64,000 nt of DNA from positions 62,001 through 126,000 of the forward strand of contig NZ_JAAOTJ010000010.1 in assembly GCF_011297335.1 (NCBI RefSeq). The letters run 5' to 3'. Numbering within the stretch: the first letter of the stretch is position 1; each line of letters starts with the position of its first letter. A program made the position numbers and the translations under genes. This document shows, in pieces, positions 7,895 through 17,034 of this stretch. The notes under the pieces were generated by a model. The model saw only the letters and a list, made by a program, of their open reading frames with translations. It did not search any database and was not told the origin of the DNA. Source of the stretch: Catellatospora methionotrophica. GTDB taxonomy: Bacteria > Actinomycetota > Actinomycetes > Mycobacteriales > Micromonosporaceae.

Positions 7895-8143
7895 GAGCCA
7901 AGCCTGCTGGACCCCGCCTTGTGGGTCTGGCGGGAACCAGACGGCGCATTCTCGGCAGGAACCGCAGGCCACGATGGGCCACGCGGCTTCCCGATCAAGA
8001 GCCCGAAATCCGGCACTGATCACCACCCGTCACACGAATCGACTCGCGCGATGCGCCGACCCGTCGCGTTCCCCGGATGTCGAACGCTGCTCCACCTGCG
8101 CTGATAGCTTTCGAAGGATGCCTAGGTAGGAAGGGTGCGAACC

Positions 8144-9169
8144 ATGTCCCACCACCTCGATACCCCACTTGCCCGGCAGAACGGGCGCCTCTACATCGAC
8201 GATCTCTACGTCTTCCAGGGCGACGCGTCGACCGTCTTCATCCTCGACGTCAACTCGACCATCACCGGCCCCGACGTACAGGCGGGGCTGCACCCCGAGG
8301 CCCGGTACGAGTTCAAGGTCCACGTCGACGACAGCCCCTTCGAGCAGTTGACCCTGCGTATCGCCGCCGACGCCGAGCCCGACGCCGACGGCAGGCAGAC
8401 CATCACGGTGTCCAGCCTCACCGGCGACGAGGCTCGCGACGACGGCGCGACGGGCACCGTGCTGGCGACCGGGCGCACCGGCGAGGAGGTCACCGGAGGG
8501 GGCGTACGTGTCTGGACCGGCCGGGTCGCCGACCCGTTCTACATCGACCTCGGCCAGCTCGCGACGATCAACGCCGCCGTCGCCCAGGGCAGCAGGATCG
8601 ACGGCGCGGCCTGGGATCCGCAGCGCGCGACGAACTCGTTCGCGAACACGACCGTGCAGGCGATCGTCGTCGAGGTCTCCCACGAGCATCCGGTGCTGCA
8701 TCCCGGTGCGCGGGTGGCCGTGTGGGGCGCGACGAAGCTGGCGACCGACGCCGGGGGATGGCGGCAGATCAACCGGTTCGGCCTGCCGATGATGTGGCCG
8801 ATCTTCTGGCCGACCGACGCGGACTTCTCCAACCCGGCCAACGACCGTCACCCGTCGGAGGACCGCGAGGGCGCGGGCAAGTACATCGCCGACCAGATCG
8901 CCGCCGTCGTCGCCGCCAACGGCAACTCAGCCGATCCGCAGGGCTACGGCTGGACCGTCATGCATCGGATCTTTCCCGAGGTGATGCCGTACGTCGTCGG
9001 CACTCCGGCCTCGTTCGGGTTCGCGGGCATCAACGGCCGCTCACTCGCCGACAACGCCCCCGAGGTCATGTTCTCCCTGGTCCTGGGCAAAGCCACCCCG
9101 GACGGCCTGAGCCCGTCCACCAACGACCGCCTTCGCACCACCGCCTTCCCGTACGTCGTCAAGGCGTAG
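8144..9169 (+). CDS. DUF4331 family protein
   Basis: 341 residues matching the DUF4331 family, with the opening MSHHLDTPLARQNGRLYIDDLYVFQG, the repeated acidic strands of a beta-rich fold, and a late block with MMWPIFWPTDADFSNPANDR. ATG 8144 is preceded by GGAAGG nine bases upstream. No signal peptide is seen, although many relatives elsewhere are secreted. The family has no firmly known activity. Divergent from the SDR gene. It is followed by a long inverted repeat that probably ends its transcript. Confidence 0.8.
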   Translation: MSHHLDTPLARQNGRLYIDDLYVFQGDASTVFILDVNSTITGPDVQAGLHPEARYEFKVHVDDSPFEQLTLRIAADAEPDADGRQTITVSSLTGDEARDDGATGTVLATGRTGEEVTGGGVRVWTGRVADPFYIDLGQLATINAAVAQGSRIDGAAWDPQRATNSFANTTVQAIVVEVSHEHPVLHPGARVAVWGATKLATDAGGWRQINRFGLPMMWPIFWPTDADFSNPANDRHPSEDREGAGKYIADQIAAVVAANGNSADPQGYGWTVMHRIFPEVMPYVVGTPASFGFAGINGRSLADNAPEVMFSLVLGKATPDGLSPSTNDRLRTTAFPYVVKA

Positions 9170-9178
9170 CGGGGCCGC

Positions 9179-9243
9179 ATGATCGCTGTATCGGGTCATT
9201 TCGTCAGGTGAAACCGCAGATCTTGACCCGAAATAGCGATCAT
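9179..9243. terminator. Long imperfect inverted repeat after the DUF4331 gene
   Basis: Arms 9179-9198 and 9224-9243 pair at 18 of 20 positions around a 25-base loop. It starts ten bases after the DUF4331 stop, consistent with a transcription terminator or a REP-like intergenic element. Confidence 0.6.
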
Positions 9244-9370
9244 CGCCCAACGCGCCGAGAGGGCCAAACCCCCGGCGGCGCCCCGCCTACACTGCACCGG
9301 TGCCCCGCGACCTGCGTACCGTTCCGAGTCACTGTCCTGTCTGCGACCCGCCGTCGGCACGCGTACGCCG

Positions 9371-10255
9371 ATGAGTGAGGGCTGTGTCCGGGTGGACCGG
9401 TCGGCGGCGTTCGCGGTCAACGGGGTGGGAAGCCGGGAGGGCACGCTGCCGTTTCCGCTGTCGTTCAGTGTCTCGTCGGCCGGGGGCGTGTTCGACGTCG
9501 TCGCGGCCGCGGCGAGCGCGTCGGAGCTGGTGGACCTGCTGGCGGCGTACGCCCGGGGGCAGGCGGTGGTGTTGAACGTGGGCACGAACAGCTGGCTGAA
9601 CGACGACTACGGGCAACTGCCGCTGGGCCGGATCGCGGGGGAGCAGGGTGTCGCCGCGCAGGTGCACGACATCCGCTGGGCGGCAACCCGGTACTGGTCC
9701 GATGACCTGTTGGTGATGCCGTGGGCGGAGCTGCCGCGTTTCCTGGACGGGTGGTATCCGTACGACATCGAGATCCTGGATGTGGCCGGAACGCTGACGG
9801 CCGCCGAGGTGGCCGAGCTGGCGCTGGCGGTCAACACCCGTGCGCCGGATGCGCCGCTGCTGCCGACCGTCGCCGGTGCGAATCTGTGGTTCGGCGGGCA
9901 CGACGACTGCTATCTGAACCTGGAGACGGCGTCGGCCGATCTCGTGTCGCTGCTGCTGGCCCGGCTGCTGGCGTTGCGGGCCGGGACGGCGCTGCTGATC
10001 GACGGGGACCTGGCGGCGGAGGACGTCGTGGTGCCGCAGCCGCCGGTGGCGCTGGCCGCCGCACTGCTGGCCGTCAGCAGTGCCTGGGTCGGCAGGGTCG
10101 CGCAGGTCCGTGCGGGTGCGGTCGAGCTGGCGCTCGCGCCGGTGGACGTCCGCTGGCGGACTGGCAATCAGCTGCCCGGCGACATGCCGTACACGCTGAC
10201 GCTGGACCTGCCCTCGGGTCGCTGGAGCCAGCACGTCACCGGGGCGATCCGATGA
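9371..10255 (+). CDS. Hypothetical protein, 294 residues
   Basis: Acidic, alanine- and leucine-rich soluble protein with no signal peptide or membrane helix. Strand-turn patterns such as VVLNVGTNSWLNDDYGQLPLGR and the final YTLTLDLPSGRWSQHVTGAIR look like an ordered globular domain. Codon use fits a real actinobacterial gene, with strong G or C at third positions. ATG 9371 has no clear ribosome site. I do not recognise the family, and neighbours give no functional hint. Confidence 0.6.
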   Translation: MSEGCVRVDRSAAFAVNGVGSREGTLPFPLSFSVSSAGGVFDVVAAAASASELVDLLAAYARGQAVVLNVGTNSWLNDDYGQLPLGRIAGEQGVAAQVHDIRWAATRYWSDDLLVMPWAELPRFLDGWYPYDIEILDVAGTLTAAEVAELALAVNTRAPDAPLLPTVAGANLWFGGHDDCYLNLETASADLVSLLLARLLALRAGTALLIDGDLAAEDVVVPQPPVALAAALLAVSSAWVGRVAQVRAGAVELALAPVDVRWRTGNQLPGDMPYTLTLDLPSGRWSQHVTGAIR

Positions 10256-10375
10256 TGGTATGACCACAGTGGAATGTCTGCCTGAGCTGGATGTATCCGC
10301 GCCGGGAGAGTGAACTGTCCCGATGGGACAGCGGGCCTCTTCTGTACGAGCGCCGTGACCCATAGCATTCTGGGC

Positions 10376-11542
10376 ATGGATGCGTTGAAGCTGACTTCTG
10401 TCGGCGGCAAGCGACTCGCCGCCGCACTGGCCACCGCGGTCGCGCTCGCCACGGGTGCCGCCACCATGTCGGCTTCGGCGGCGGCCCCGCTGACGGTCGC
10501 CGCAGCACTGTCCGCCCAGGACGGTCGCAGCGCCGCCGTCTCCGGTTACGTCGTCGGGCAGCCGACCGCGACGAACACCGTCATCAAGTCGGGCTTCACC
10601 GGCGACACCGCGATCGCGATCGCCGACTCCTCGGCCGAGTCGAGCACGTCGCGCATGCTGTACGTCCAGGTCACCGCCGCCTACCGCGGCGCGTTCGGGC
10701 TGCAGAGCAATCCGGGCCTGATGGGTCGGCTGGTCACCGTCACGGGCACGCTGACGGCGTACTTCTCGCACGGCGGGCTCAAGGACCCGACCGCGATGAG
10801 CCTCGGCGGCGGCTCGTCGCCGTCACCGGTGCCGACCGGCTCGACCGGGCCGTACGACCCCACGTACTACGCGAGCGCGCTCGGCAAGACCGGGCCCGCG
10901 CTGCGGACCGCGCTGCACAACATCATCAAGACGCAGACGAAGATCACGTACACGCAGGTGTGGGAGGGGCTGAAGGCCACCGACCAGGATCCCAACAACG
11001 CCGGCAACGTGATCCTGATCTACAGCGGGCGCTCGCAGAGCAAGACGACCAACGGCGGCGGCGTCAACGACTGGAACCGCGAGCACGTCTGGGCGCAGTC
11101 GCACGGCGACTTCGGCACCGCGACCGGCCCCGGCACCGACCTGCACCACCTGCGCCCCGAGGACGTGACGGTCAACTCGACCCGTGGCAACAAGGACTTC
11201 GACCTGGGCGGCTCGGCGGTGGGCGAGGCACCGGGCAACTACACCGACACCGACTCGTGGGAGCCGCGCAACGCGGTCAAGGGCGACATCGCCCGGATGC
11301 TGATGTACATGGCCATCCGGTACGAGGGCGAGGACGGCTGGCCGAACCTGGAGCTGAACAACTCCACCAGCAACGGGTCGGTGCCCTACATCGGCAAGCT
11401 GTCGGTGCTGCTGCAGTGGAACCAGCAGGATCCGCCGGACACCTTCGAGAAGCGCCGCAACCAGGTCATCTACAACAACTGGCAGCACAACCGCAACCCG
11501 TTCATCGACCACCCGGAGTGGGCGGCGGCGATCTGGAGCTGA
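10376..11542 (+). CDS. Secreted endonuclease I family nuclease with N-terminal OB-like domain
   Basis: 388 residues. A signal peptide covers roughly residues 1-37 and ends in SASAAAP. Residues 40-145 resemble the DUF6359/OB-like domain often found before secreted nucleases (AAVSGYVVGQPTATNTVI). A Ser/Pro/Gly linker follows, then the endonuclease I domain with NREHVWAQSHG, the beta-beta-alpha-metal active site, and DLHHLRPEDVTVNSTRGNKDF. It should be an extracellular DNA/RNA-degrading enzyme useful for phosphate or nucleotide scavenging. The ATG at 10376 is seven bases after TAGCAT, so the mRNA may be leaderless. Confidence 0.9.
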   Translation: MDALKLTSVGGKRLAAALATAVALATGAATMSASAAAPLTVAAALSAQDGRSAAVSGYVVGQPTATNTVIKSGFTGDTAIAIADSSAESSTSRMLYVQVTAAYRGAFGLQSNPGLMGRLVTVTGTLTAYFSHGGLKDPTAMSLGGGSSPSPVPTGSTGPYDPTYYASALGKTGPALRTALHNIIKTQTKITYTQVWEGLKATDQDPNNAGNVILIYSGRSQSKTTNGGGVNDWNREHVWAQSHGDFGTATGPGTDLHHLRPEDVTVNSTRGNKDFDLGGSAVGEAPGNYTDTDSWEPRNAVKGDIARMLMYMAIRYEGEDGWPNLELNNSTSNGSVPYIGKLSVLLQWNQQDPPDTFEKRRNQVIYNNWQHNRNPFIDHPEWAAAIWS

Positions 11543-11636
11543 CCCGTCCGGCGGCCGCGGTGCGTTAGCGCCGAGCCACCATCATGATCACGTCACCGGG
11601 ATCGAGTGCGGCTGCCGCCAGGCCGGGTCCTCGGCG

Positions 11637-12317
11637 TCATCGCACCAGACCTGCGATCAGGTTGATCGCGCCCGCGACGATCACCACCCCGAACAGGTAG
11701 GCCACCAACGCGTGCACCAGGACGGTCCGCCGTACCCGGCGGTCGCGCAGCGTCGTGTCCGACACCTGGTAGGTCATGCCGATGGTGAACGCCACGTACG
11801 CGAAGTCGCGGTAGTCGGGCTGGTCGGACTGGTCGGATCCGAACTGGATCGCCCCACCCTGCGTCCGGAAGTACAGGTGGGCGTAGCGCAGCGTGAACAC
11901 CGTGTTGACCACGACCCAGGACATGATGACCGTCGACCCGGCGACGGCGACGAACACCCCGCGCGACGACCCGCTGGTCAGCCCGGCGAGCCGCAGGGCG
12001 ACGAACACCCCGGTCAGGCTGGCCACGCTCGCCGCGAGCAGGAGCAGCGTGGCGGAGCCCCTGCTCTCGTCCTCGCGTACGGCGAGTTTGCGGGTGGTGC
12101 TGCTGCTCGCCTTGATGATCATCGGCCAGGTGGCGAGCAGGAACGTCAGTGCCATCACGTTCCAGCCGCCGATCGCGGCCAGCTCCCAGGTAGTGATCAT
12201 GGCCAGTCCCGCGCCGGCGAGCAGCCCGAGGCAGGCGACGACGGCCGCGCGGCGCAGCGCCGGGGCGTGCCAGCCCAGCCAGCGGTGGTAGAACGTGGGG
12301 GACGGGACGTCGGCCAT
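11637..12317 (-). CDS. DUF1345 family membrane protein
   Basis: About 226 residues with five to six membrane helices (AVVACLGLLAGAGLAMIT, NVMALTFLLATWPMI, TLLLLAASVASLTGVFVAL, VIMSWVVVNTVFTLRYAHLYF, LVHALVAYLFGVVIVAGAI). The family signature region is HLYFRTQ...GGAIQF and DYRDFAYVAFTIGMTYQVSDT. Function unknown; relatives are widespread integral membrane proteins. ATG 12317 is chosen; an in-frame GTG at 12332 would add five residues. No close functional partner. Confidence 0.85.
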   Translation of the reverse strand: MADVPSPTFYHRWLGWHAPALRRAAVVACLGLLAGAGLAMITTWELAAIGGWNVMALTFLLATWPMIIKASSSTTRKLAVREDESRGSATLLLLAASVASLTGVFVALRLAGLTSGSSRGVFVAVAGSTVIMSWVVVNTVFTLRYAHLYFRTQGGAIQFGSDQSDQPDYRDFAYVAFTIGMTYQVSDTTLRDRRVRRTVLVHALVAYLFGVVIVAGAINLIAGLVR

Positions 12318-12362
12318 GTGTCCAGTTTCCACGATCGGGTGGGGACTCGCGGTCGTGGCGGC

Positions 12363-13823
12363 TCACTCCGCCTCGCACACGGCGTACTGGGTGTCCTGCT
12401 TGGCGGTGTACATGGCCAGGTCGGCTCGGCGCAGGGTGGCGTCGGCGGGTTCGCCGGGGCGGCGCAGCGCCACCCCTGCGCTGACCGCGCCGCCGGTCTC
12501 GCGGGCGGCGGCGACCAGCCGGTCGGCGACCCGCACCGCCTCGGCGGCGTCGGGTACGTCGAGGACCGCCACGAACTCGTCGCCGCCGACGCGGAACAGC
12601 TCGTCGCCCTCGCGCAGGCAGGCGCGCATGGCCGCGGCCAGTGAGACGAGCACCCGGTCGCCTTCGGCGTGGCCGAGCCGGTCGTTGATCTGTTTGAAGT
12701 TGTCGACGTCGATGACGAGCAGCGCCGTGCGGCCGACCCTGGCCCTGGCCAGGCGTTTGGTGAACGGGCCGAGGTGGCGCAGCCCTGTCAGGGGGTCCGT
12801 TTCGGCGAGGGACTGCAGCTGGTGCACGGTTTCGAGGCGTTCGTAGCATTCGGCGGCGTTGGCGGTCAGCAGTTCCAGCACGGTGACGGTGCTCGGCTCG
12901 ACGCGTACCTCCAGCTCGTCCATGACCAGCATCGCGACCTCCAGCCGGGGGTCGAACGCAGTCGCGCGGACCGGGAAGGCGAGTAGCGTCCGCACCCCGG
13001 CCCGCACGAGCGGTTCGAAGCCGCGGACGTCCTCGCTGTCGGGGTCGCCGAGGGTGTGCGAGGCGCCGTGCCGGCAGACGGCGTCGACGAGCGCCGACAG
13101 CACGTCGGGCGGCAGCTCGGCGACGCGGGCGGGCAGGTCGCGGGCCCCGGCGGCGACGTGGGCGGCGCTGGTGCGCAGCGGAGTCCGGGGCTGGCCGGGC
13201 GGGGTGATCCGCCGGGCCAGGACCGTCGCGCTGCCCAGGCCGGTGAGTTCGACGGCGGCCCGGCAGACCAGTGCGGCCAGCTCCGCGCCGCTGCCGGCTG
13301 CCGCGAAGCCGAGCGTATGGCGCAGCAGCAGCTCCGCCGCCGACTCGGCGGGCAGCCCGCCGAGCTCGTCGATCCGGTGCCGCAGCCGCCGCCCGACCTC
13401 GGCCAGCTCGGTCGCCCACTGCACCGGGTCGGCGACGACGTGGTCGAACTCGATGTTGACGACGCCGATGGGCTGGTCGGTGGGCTCGCTGAGCGGGGCG
13501 CAGACCACGGAGCCGACGGGGCGGCCGGCGTGCAGACCGGCGTACGCGACGGAGGCGTCGTGGATCGCGGCGGGCCGACCGGTGGCGAGCACGTGGCCGA
13601 CGACGCCGTAGTGGCTCGGCACGGCGGCGGGGGCCTGCCACGCGCCGCTGAACGCGACGACCGACAGCTGGCCGGGGCCGAGCAGCAGCACGTCGACGGC
13701 GGCTCCGGTGTGGCCGTGCAGCACCGACACCGCGGCGTTGCAGGCGCGCACGACCGTGTCGCAGCTCGCGGCGACGTCGGCCACGTCGTCGATGACACCC
13801 CTACCGAGCAGGCGACCCGTCAT
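12363..13823 (-). CDS. Diguanylate cyclase with two GAF-like sensory domains
   Basis: 486 residues. Two N-terminal GAF-like domains (about 20-150 and 165-310) come before a GGDEF domain starting near ETDPLTGLRHLGPF. The active-site loop RVGGDEF is intact (GGDEF at 413-417), and REGD (404-407) sits five residues before it, the RxxD product-inhibition site, so the enzyme is expected to make c-di-GMP and to be feedback inhibited. No membrane helix, so the sensing is cytoplasmic. The ligand of the GAF domains is unknown. The gene is monocistronic or the first of a short minus-strand run with the DUF1345 gene. Confidence 0.9.
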   Translation of the reverse strand: MTGRLLGRGVIDDVADVAASCDTVVRACNAAVSVLHGHTGAAVDVLLLGPGQLSVVAFSGAWQAPAAVPSHYGVVGHVLATGRPAAIHDASVAYAGLHAGRPVGSVVCAPLSEPTDQPIGVVNIEFDHVVADPVQWATELAEVGRRLRHRIDELGGLPAESAAELLLRHTLGFAAAGSGAELAALVCRAAVELTGLGSATVLARRITPPGQPRTPLRTSAAHVAAGARDLPARVAELPPDVLSALVDAVCRHGASHTLGDPDSEDVRGFEPLVRAGVRTLLAFPVRATAFDPRLEVAMLVMDELEVRVEPSTVTVLELLTANAAECYERLETVHQLQSLAETDPLTGLRHLGPFTKRLARARVGRTALLVIDVDNFKQINDRLGHAEGDRVLVSLAAAMRACLREGDELFRVGGDEFVAVLDVPDAAEAVRVADRLVAAARETGGAVSAGVALRRPGEPADATLRRADLAMYTAKQDTQYAVCEAE

Positions 13824-13956
13824 GTCCTGCGGTTTCCCCCGATGTCGCAGATCGTCCTCAGCGTAGTGGCGGATCGGGATCGGCGTCGGCGTTCCCGCGC
13901 GGCCACCCGGTCGGCTGCCGGAGTCCGGGCGTGCCCGCTGCGGTTATCCTGCGCGG

Positions 13957-14445
13957 GTGTCGGATTCCCCGGAGCGGCCGCTGCTGTTTCTCGACGTCGA
14001 CGGGCCGCTGATCCCGTTCGGCGTCACCGTGCCGCCCAGCAGCGCGGAACCGCCGCTGGACGATGCGCATCCGCTGCTGTCGCGGCTCGATCCCGGGCAT
14101 GGCCGCGCGCTGGCGGACCTTCCGTGCGAGCTGGTCTGGGCCACGACGTGGGGGGATGATGCCAACGAGGTGATCGCGCCCCGGCTGGGCCTGCCGCGGC
14201 TGCCGGTCGTCGACTGGCCGGACGAGGACGACCCGCGCGACGGCGTGCACTGGAAGACCCGTGGCCTGGTCGCCTGGGCGGCGGGGCGGGACTTCGTCTG
14301 GGTCGACGACGAGCTGACCGGCCACGACCGCACCTGGGTCACGGCCAACCATGAGGGCCGCGCCCTCCTGCACCGCGTCGACCCGCGCCGCGGCCTGACC
14401 TCCGCCGACTTCGCCGCGATCGCCGCCTGGCTGGCCGCCCGCTGA
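13957..14445 (+). CDS. HAD-like domain protein (Swiss-army-knife RNA-repair type)
   Basis: 162 residues with the HAD motif I LLFLDVDGPL near the N-terminus and a later acidic pair in DFVWVDDELTGHD that could be motif IV. The size and layout match the HAD domain family found in predicted RNA-repair proteins. It is probably a phosphohydrolase; the substrate is unknown. The start is GTG 13957, six bases after TATCCT, so likely leaderless. A strong inverted repeat follows the stop. Confidence 0.75.
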   Translation: MSDSPERPLLFLDVDGPLIPFGVTVPPSSAEPPLDDAHPLLSRLDPGHGRALADLPCELVWATTWGDDANEVIAPRLGLPRLPVVDWPDEDDPRDGVHWKTRGLVAWAAGRDFVWVDDELTGHDRTWVTANHEGRALLHRVDPRRGLTSADFAAIAAWLAAR

Positions 14446-14447
14446 CG

Positions 14448-14512
14448 AAGATCGCCGTCTCCGGTCGGGAAGTGAGGCGGGACCTCACCTTTCGACCGGA
14501 AACGGCGATCTT
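14448..14512. terminator. Bipartite inverted repeat between convergent genes
   Basis: Outer arms 14448-14467 and 14493-14512 match at 19 of 20 positions, with an inner hairpin GTGAGG/CCTCAC at 14472-14488. It lies between the HAD gene and the convergent GH5 gene, so it can stop transcription from both sides. Confidence 0.7.
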
Positions 14513-14545
14513 GATAAGGGGACCGCGCGGGGCGCGGGCCGGAGG

Positions 14546-16888
14546 TTAGATGCGGTAGATGGCCAGGCCCATGATGGCGGGCTTGCCGTAGGCGCCGGTG
14601 ACGTTGACGTTGAGGACGCCGTCGGTCACCGTGATGGTGTACGCGCCGTTCTCGCGCCAGTGGCCCAGGGCCAGGTCACCGAGGTTGCTCGCCTTGAGGA
14701 CGCCTTCCAGGGTGACGTTGAACCGGCGGGTGTTGCCCTGCACGGACTCCATCTCCCAGACGTACACCTGGTAGGTGCCGTTGGCGACGGTCTGCGACAT
14801 GGAGATGGTGCCCAGGTCCGTGCCGAGCAGGCCGGTGTGGAGCATGTCCACGGTGGCCGAGTCGGGCAGCGGGCTGGGCGTGACGGTGTTGGTGTGGGCG
14901 GTGCCGCCGGTGACGGCGAACCCGGTGGACTGGGCCGTGGTCTGGCTGACCCACTGGTTGCCCTCGACGACGACCGCGGGCCCGTTCAGGTTGATCCCCT
15001 TGACGAAACCGGTGGCCGGCGGCGTGGACGGGGACGGCGAGGCGGGCGGTGCCGACGGTGACGGGGAGGTGGTGGACCCGCCGGTGACCACGGCGCGGTC
15101 GAGGGTGACGACCGTGCCGGAGGCGCTGGCGTTCTTGGTGCCGGTGTTGCGGATCCGCAGCGTGTGGTTGCCCGCGGACAGCACCGGGCTGGTCCAGACC
15201 GCCACGTCGCCGGTCTTGGTCGCGGAGTAGAGGTCGACGTTGGTCTCGGTGCCGCCGTCGATGGACACCGCGGCGATGCCGTGGCTCGCGCCGGTGACGG
15301 CCCGGTAGACGACCCGGGTGCCGTTGAAGGCCAGGGTGGCGGTCTCACCGGCGGTGAGGCTCCAGCTCTGGCTGGCGTTGTAGAACGTGGCCGGGGCGGT
15401 CTCGTTGCAGCCGGTGCAGTGGGTCCAGCCGCTGTAGTTCCACTGGTTCTGCCCGGTGCCCTGGATGGAGTCGTCGACGTTGACCGTGCCCGGGGGCGGC
15501 GGCGACGCGCTCGGCGACGGCGACGGCGAGGCCGGGGGAGAGGGCGCCGGTGACGACGGCAGGACGCCGCCGTTCTTCGCGGTCAGGCGTGCGGCCTGGT
15601 TCGCGAACATCTGGTACGCCGGGTCGTACTGCGCCTTGGACGTGTCGGGTTCGCCGTAGATGGAGAAGCCTTCGCCGTTGTCGGGCGGCCAGATGAACGT
15701 GGCGGGGTTGACGTTGTCGTCCTGCGGGTGCGGCCGGGTCGCCGGGGGCACGACCTTGCCCTCGACCCGCCAGGACAGCCAGCCCGCGCAGTCGTTGTTG
15801 TTGTAGATCGTGTCGGCCCAGCCGCTGTAGATGTTCGACCGGGTGACCTTCTCCGCCGCGCTGCGGGCCGGGTAGGCGAACTCCTGCATGAGCACAGGTT
15901 TGCCGCTGGCCACCGCCGTCGCGCAGTGCTGGTTGATCAGGTTGTTGACCTGCGCGGGGGAGATGTTGTGGTAGGTCGGGTAGGTGTGCCAGGTCTGGAA
16001 GTCGATCGCCGGGACGTTGGCCGCCTCGGTGTTCGGGTCCGAGCCCGCCTGCCCGCCGTAGAAGCCCTCGCTGCCGGTGGTGACCAGCTGCTGGGCGCCC
16101 TGGGCCTTGATGTACGACGCCATCTCCTGGAACCAGCCCTGGGCCAGCGACACCGAGCTGACCTCGGGCTCGTTCATCAGGTCCCAGGCGAAGATGGTCG
16201 GGTCGTCCTTGTACTTCACGCCCGTGATGCTGTTGGTGCGGTTCAGTACGAAGCTGACCCAGTCCTTGTACAGCTGCTTGGTGCGGGGGTCGCTGTAGAA
16301 GAACGTGTAGCGCTGGGCGTGGCTGGACCCGTTGTAGCCGGGGATGTACCACGAGTTGATCTGCTGGGTGCCGCCCGCCCACTGCCAGAAGTCCATCATC
16401 GCGATGTTGAGCTTCAGGCCGAGCTGCCCGGCCTTGGCGATGACGTAGTCGTAGCGGCCCAGCCCGTTGACGGTGCTCGGGTTGAACGCGTACGTGTTGG
16501 TGGCCGTGTCCCAGTAGATCAGGTACGTGCCGTGCATGCCCATGTTGGACGCGTCGCCGGTGCTGTTCGGGTTCCAGATGTGCGGCTTGGTGGTGCCGTC
16601 CAGTGACCCGGTGACCGAGTGCAGGATGCCGCGTACGACGTTGTAGTTGCTGGCGTCGGCGTAGCCGAGCATCGAGTCGACCTCGGCGCGGGTGCCCCAG
16701 CCGAGGTAGTGGCTGTTGGTGCCCGCGACGTAGAACGGCTTGCCGTCGAGCATGAACTTCGTGCCGGAGGTGGTGACGAAGCCGGGGGCGGCGTTCGCCT
16801 TGTTGCCGACGAGCAGTGGTAGTGCCACGGCGAGGACCATCGCAATCATGAGCGGGATGGCGAGCCGGTTGAGCCGAAGAGCTTTCAT
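14546..16888 (-). CDS. Secreted GH5 beta-mannanase-like enzyme with two carbohydrate-binding-like modules
   Basis: 780 residues. The signal peptide ends near residue 33 (KANAAPG). The catalytic domain spans about 34-445 and starts like GH5 mannanases (GTKFMLDGKPFYVAGTNSHYLGWG); acid/base E240 lies in DLMNEPE and the nucleophile E336 in LMQEFAYP. A Pro/Ser linker leads to a domain (about 468-610) beginning VNVDDSIQGTGQNQWNYSG and a second linker to a malectin-like module (about 628-780) beginning GFVKGINLNG. It is expected to cut beta-mannans or related plant polysaccharides outside the cell. The start has TAGGAG six bases upstream. It follows the GH1 and LacI genes on the same strand but with its own 146-base leader, so it may have its own promoter. 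Confidence 0.88.
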   Translation of the reverse strand: MKALRLNRLAIPLMIAMVLAVALPLLVGNKANAAPGFVTTSGTKFMLDGKPFYVAGTNSHYLGWGTRAEVDSMLGYADASNYNVVRGILHSVTGSLDGTTKPHIWNPNSTGDASNMGMHGTYLIYWDTATNTYAFNPSTVNGLGRYDYVIAKAGQLGLKLNIAMMDFWQWAGGTQQINSWYIPGYNGSSHAQRYTFFYSDPRTKQLYKDWVSFVLNRTNSITGVKYKDDPTIFAWDLMNEPEVSSVSLAQGWFQEMASYIKAQGAQQLVTTGSEGFYGGQAGSDPNTEAANVPAIDFQTWHTYPTYHNISPAQVNNLINQHCATAVASGKPVLMQEFAYPARSAAEKVTRSNIYSGWADTIYNNNDCAGWLSWRVEGKVVPPATRPHPQDDNVNPATFIWPPDNGEGFSIYGEPDTSKAQYDPAYQMFANQAARLTAKNGGVLPSSPAPSPPASPSPSPSASPPPPGTVNVDDSIQGTGQNQWNYSGWTHCTGCNETAPATFYNASQSWSLTAGETATLAFNGTRVVYRAVTGASHGIAAVSIDGGTETNVDLYSATKTGDVAVWTSPVLSAGNHTLRIRNTGTKNASASGTVVTLDRAVVTGGSTTSPSPSAPPASPSPSTPPATGFVKGINLNGPAVVVEGNQWVSQTTAQSTGFAVTGGTAHTNTVTPSPLPDSATVDMLHTGLLGTDLGTISMSQTVANGTYQVYVWEMESVQGNTRRFNVTLEGVLKASNLGDLALGHWRENGAYTITVTDGVLNVNVTGAYGKPAIMGLAIYRI

Positions 16889-17034
16889 GCAGGTCTCCTA
16901 CCTGTGCTCCTGGTGCTCTGGGGGGAGCGCCGCGTCCGGGGCCGGGCGCCCCGAACACGACGTGCTTCGATTAATGCGCATCTTTCAACCAATACGGACA
17001 CAGGCGTCCCCGGGTCCGGTTCTTGCTACGCCCG

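Noticed and set aside
11593-13641. Long minus-strand frame of 682 codons over the DUF1345 and GGDEF genes.
   Set aside because: Arg/Ala-rich shadow with no domain; the overlapping frames have intact families.
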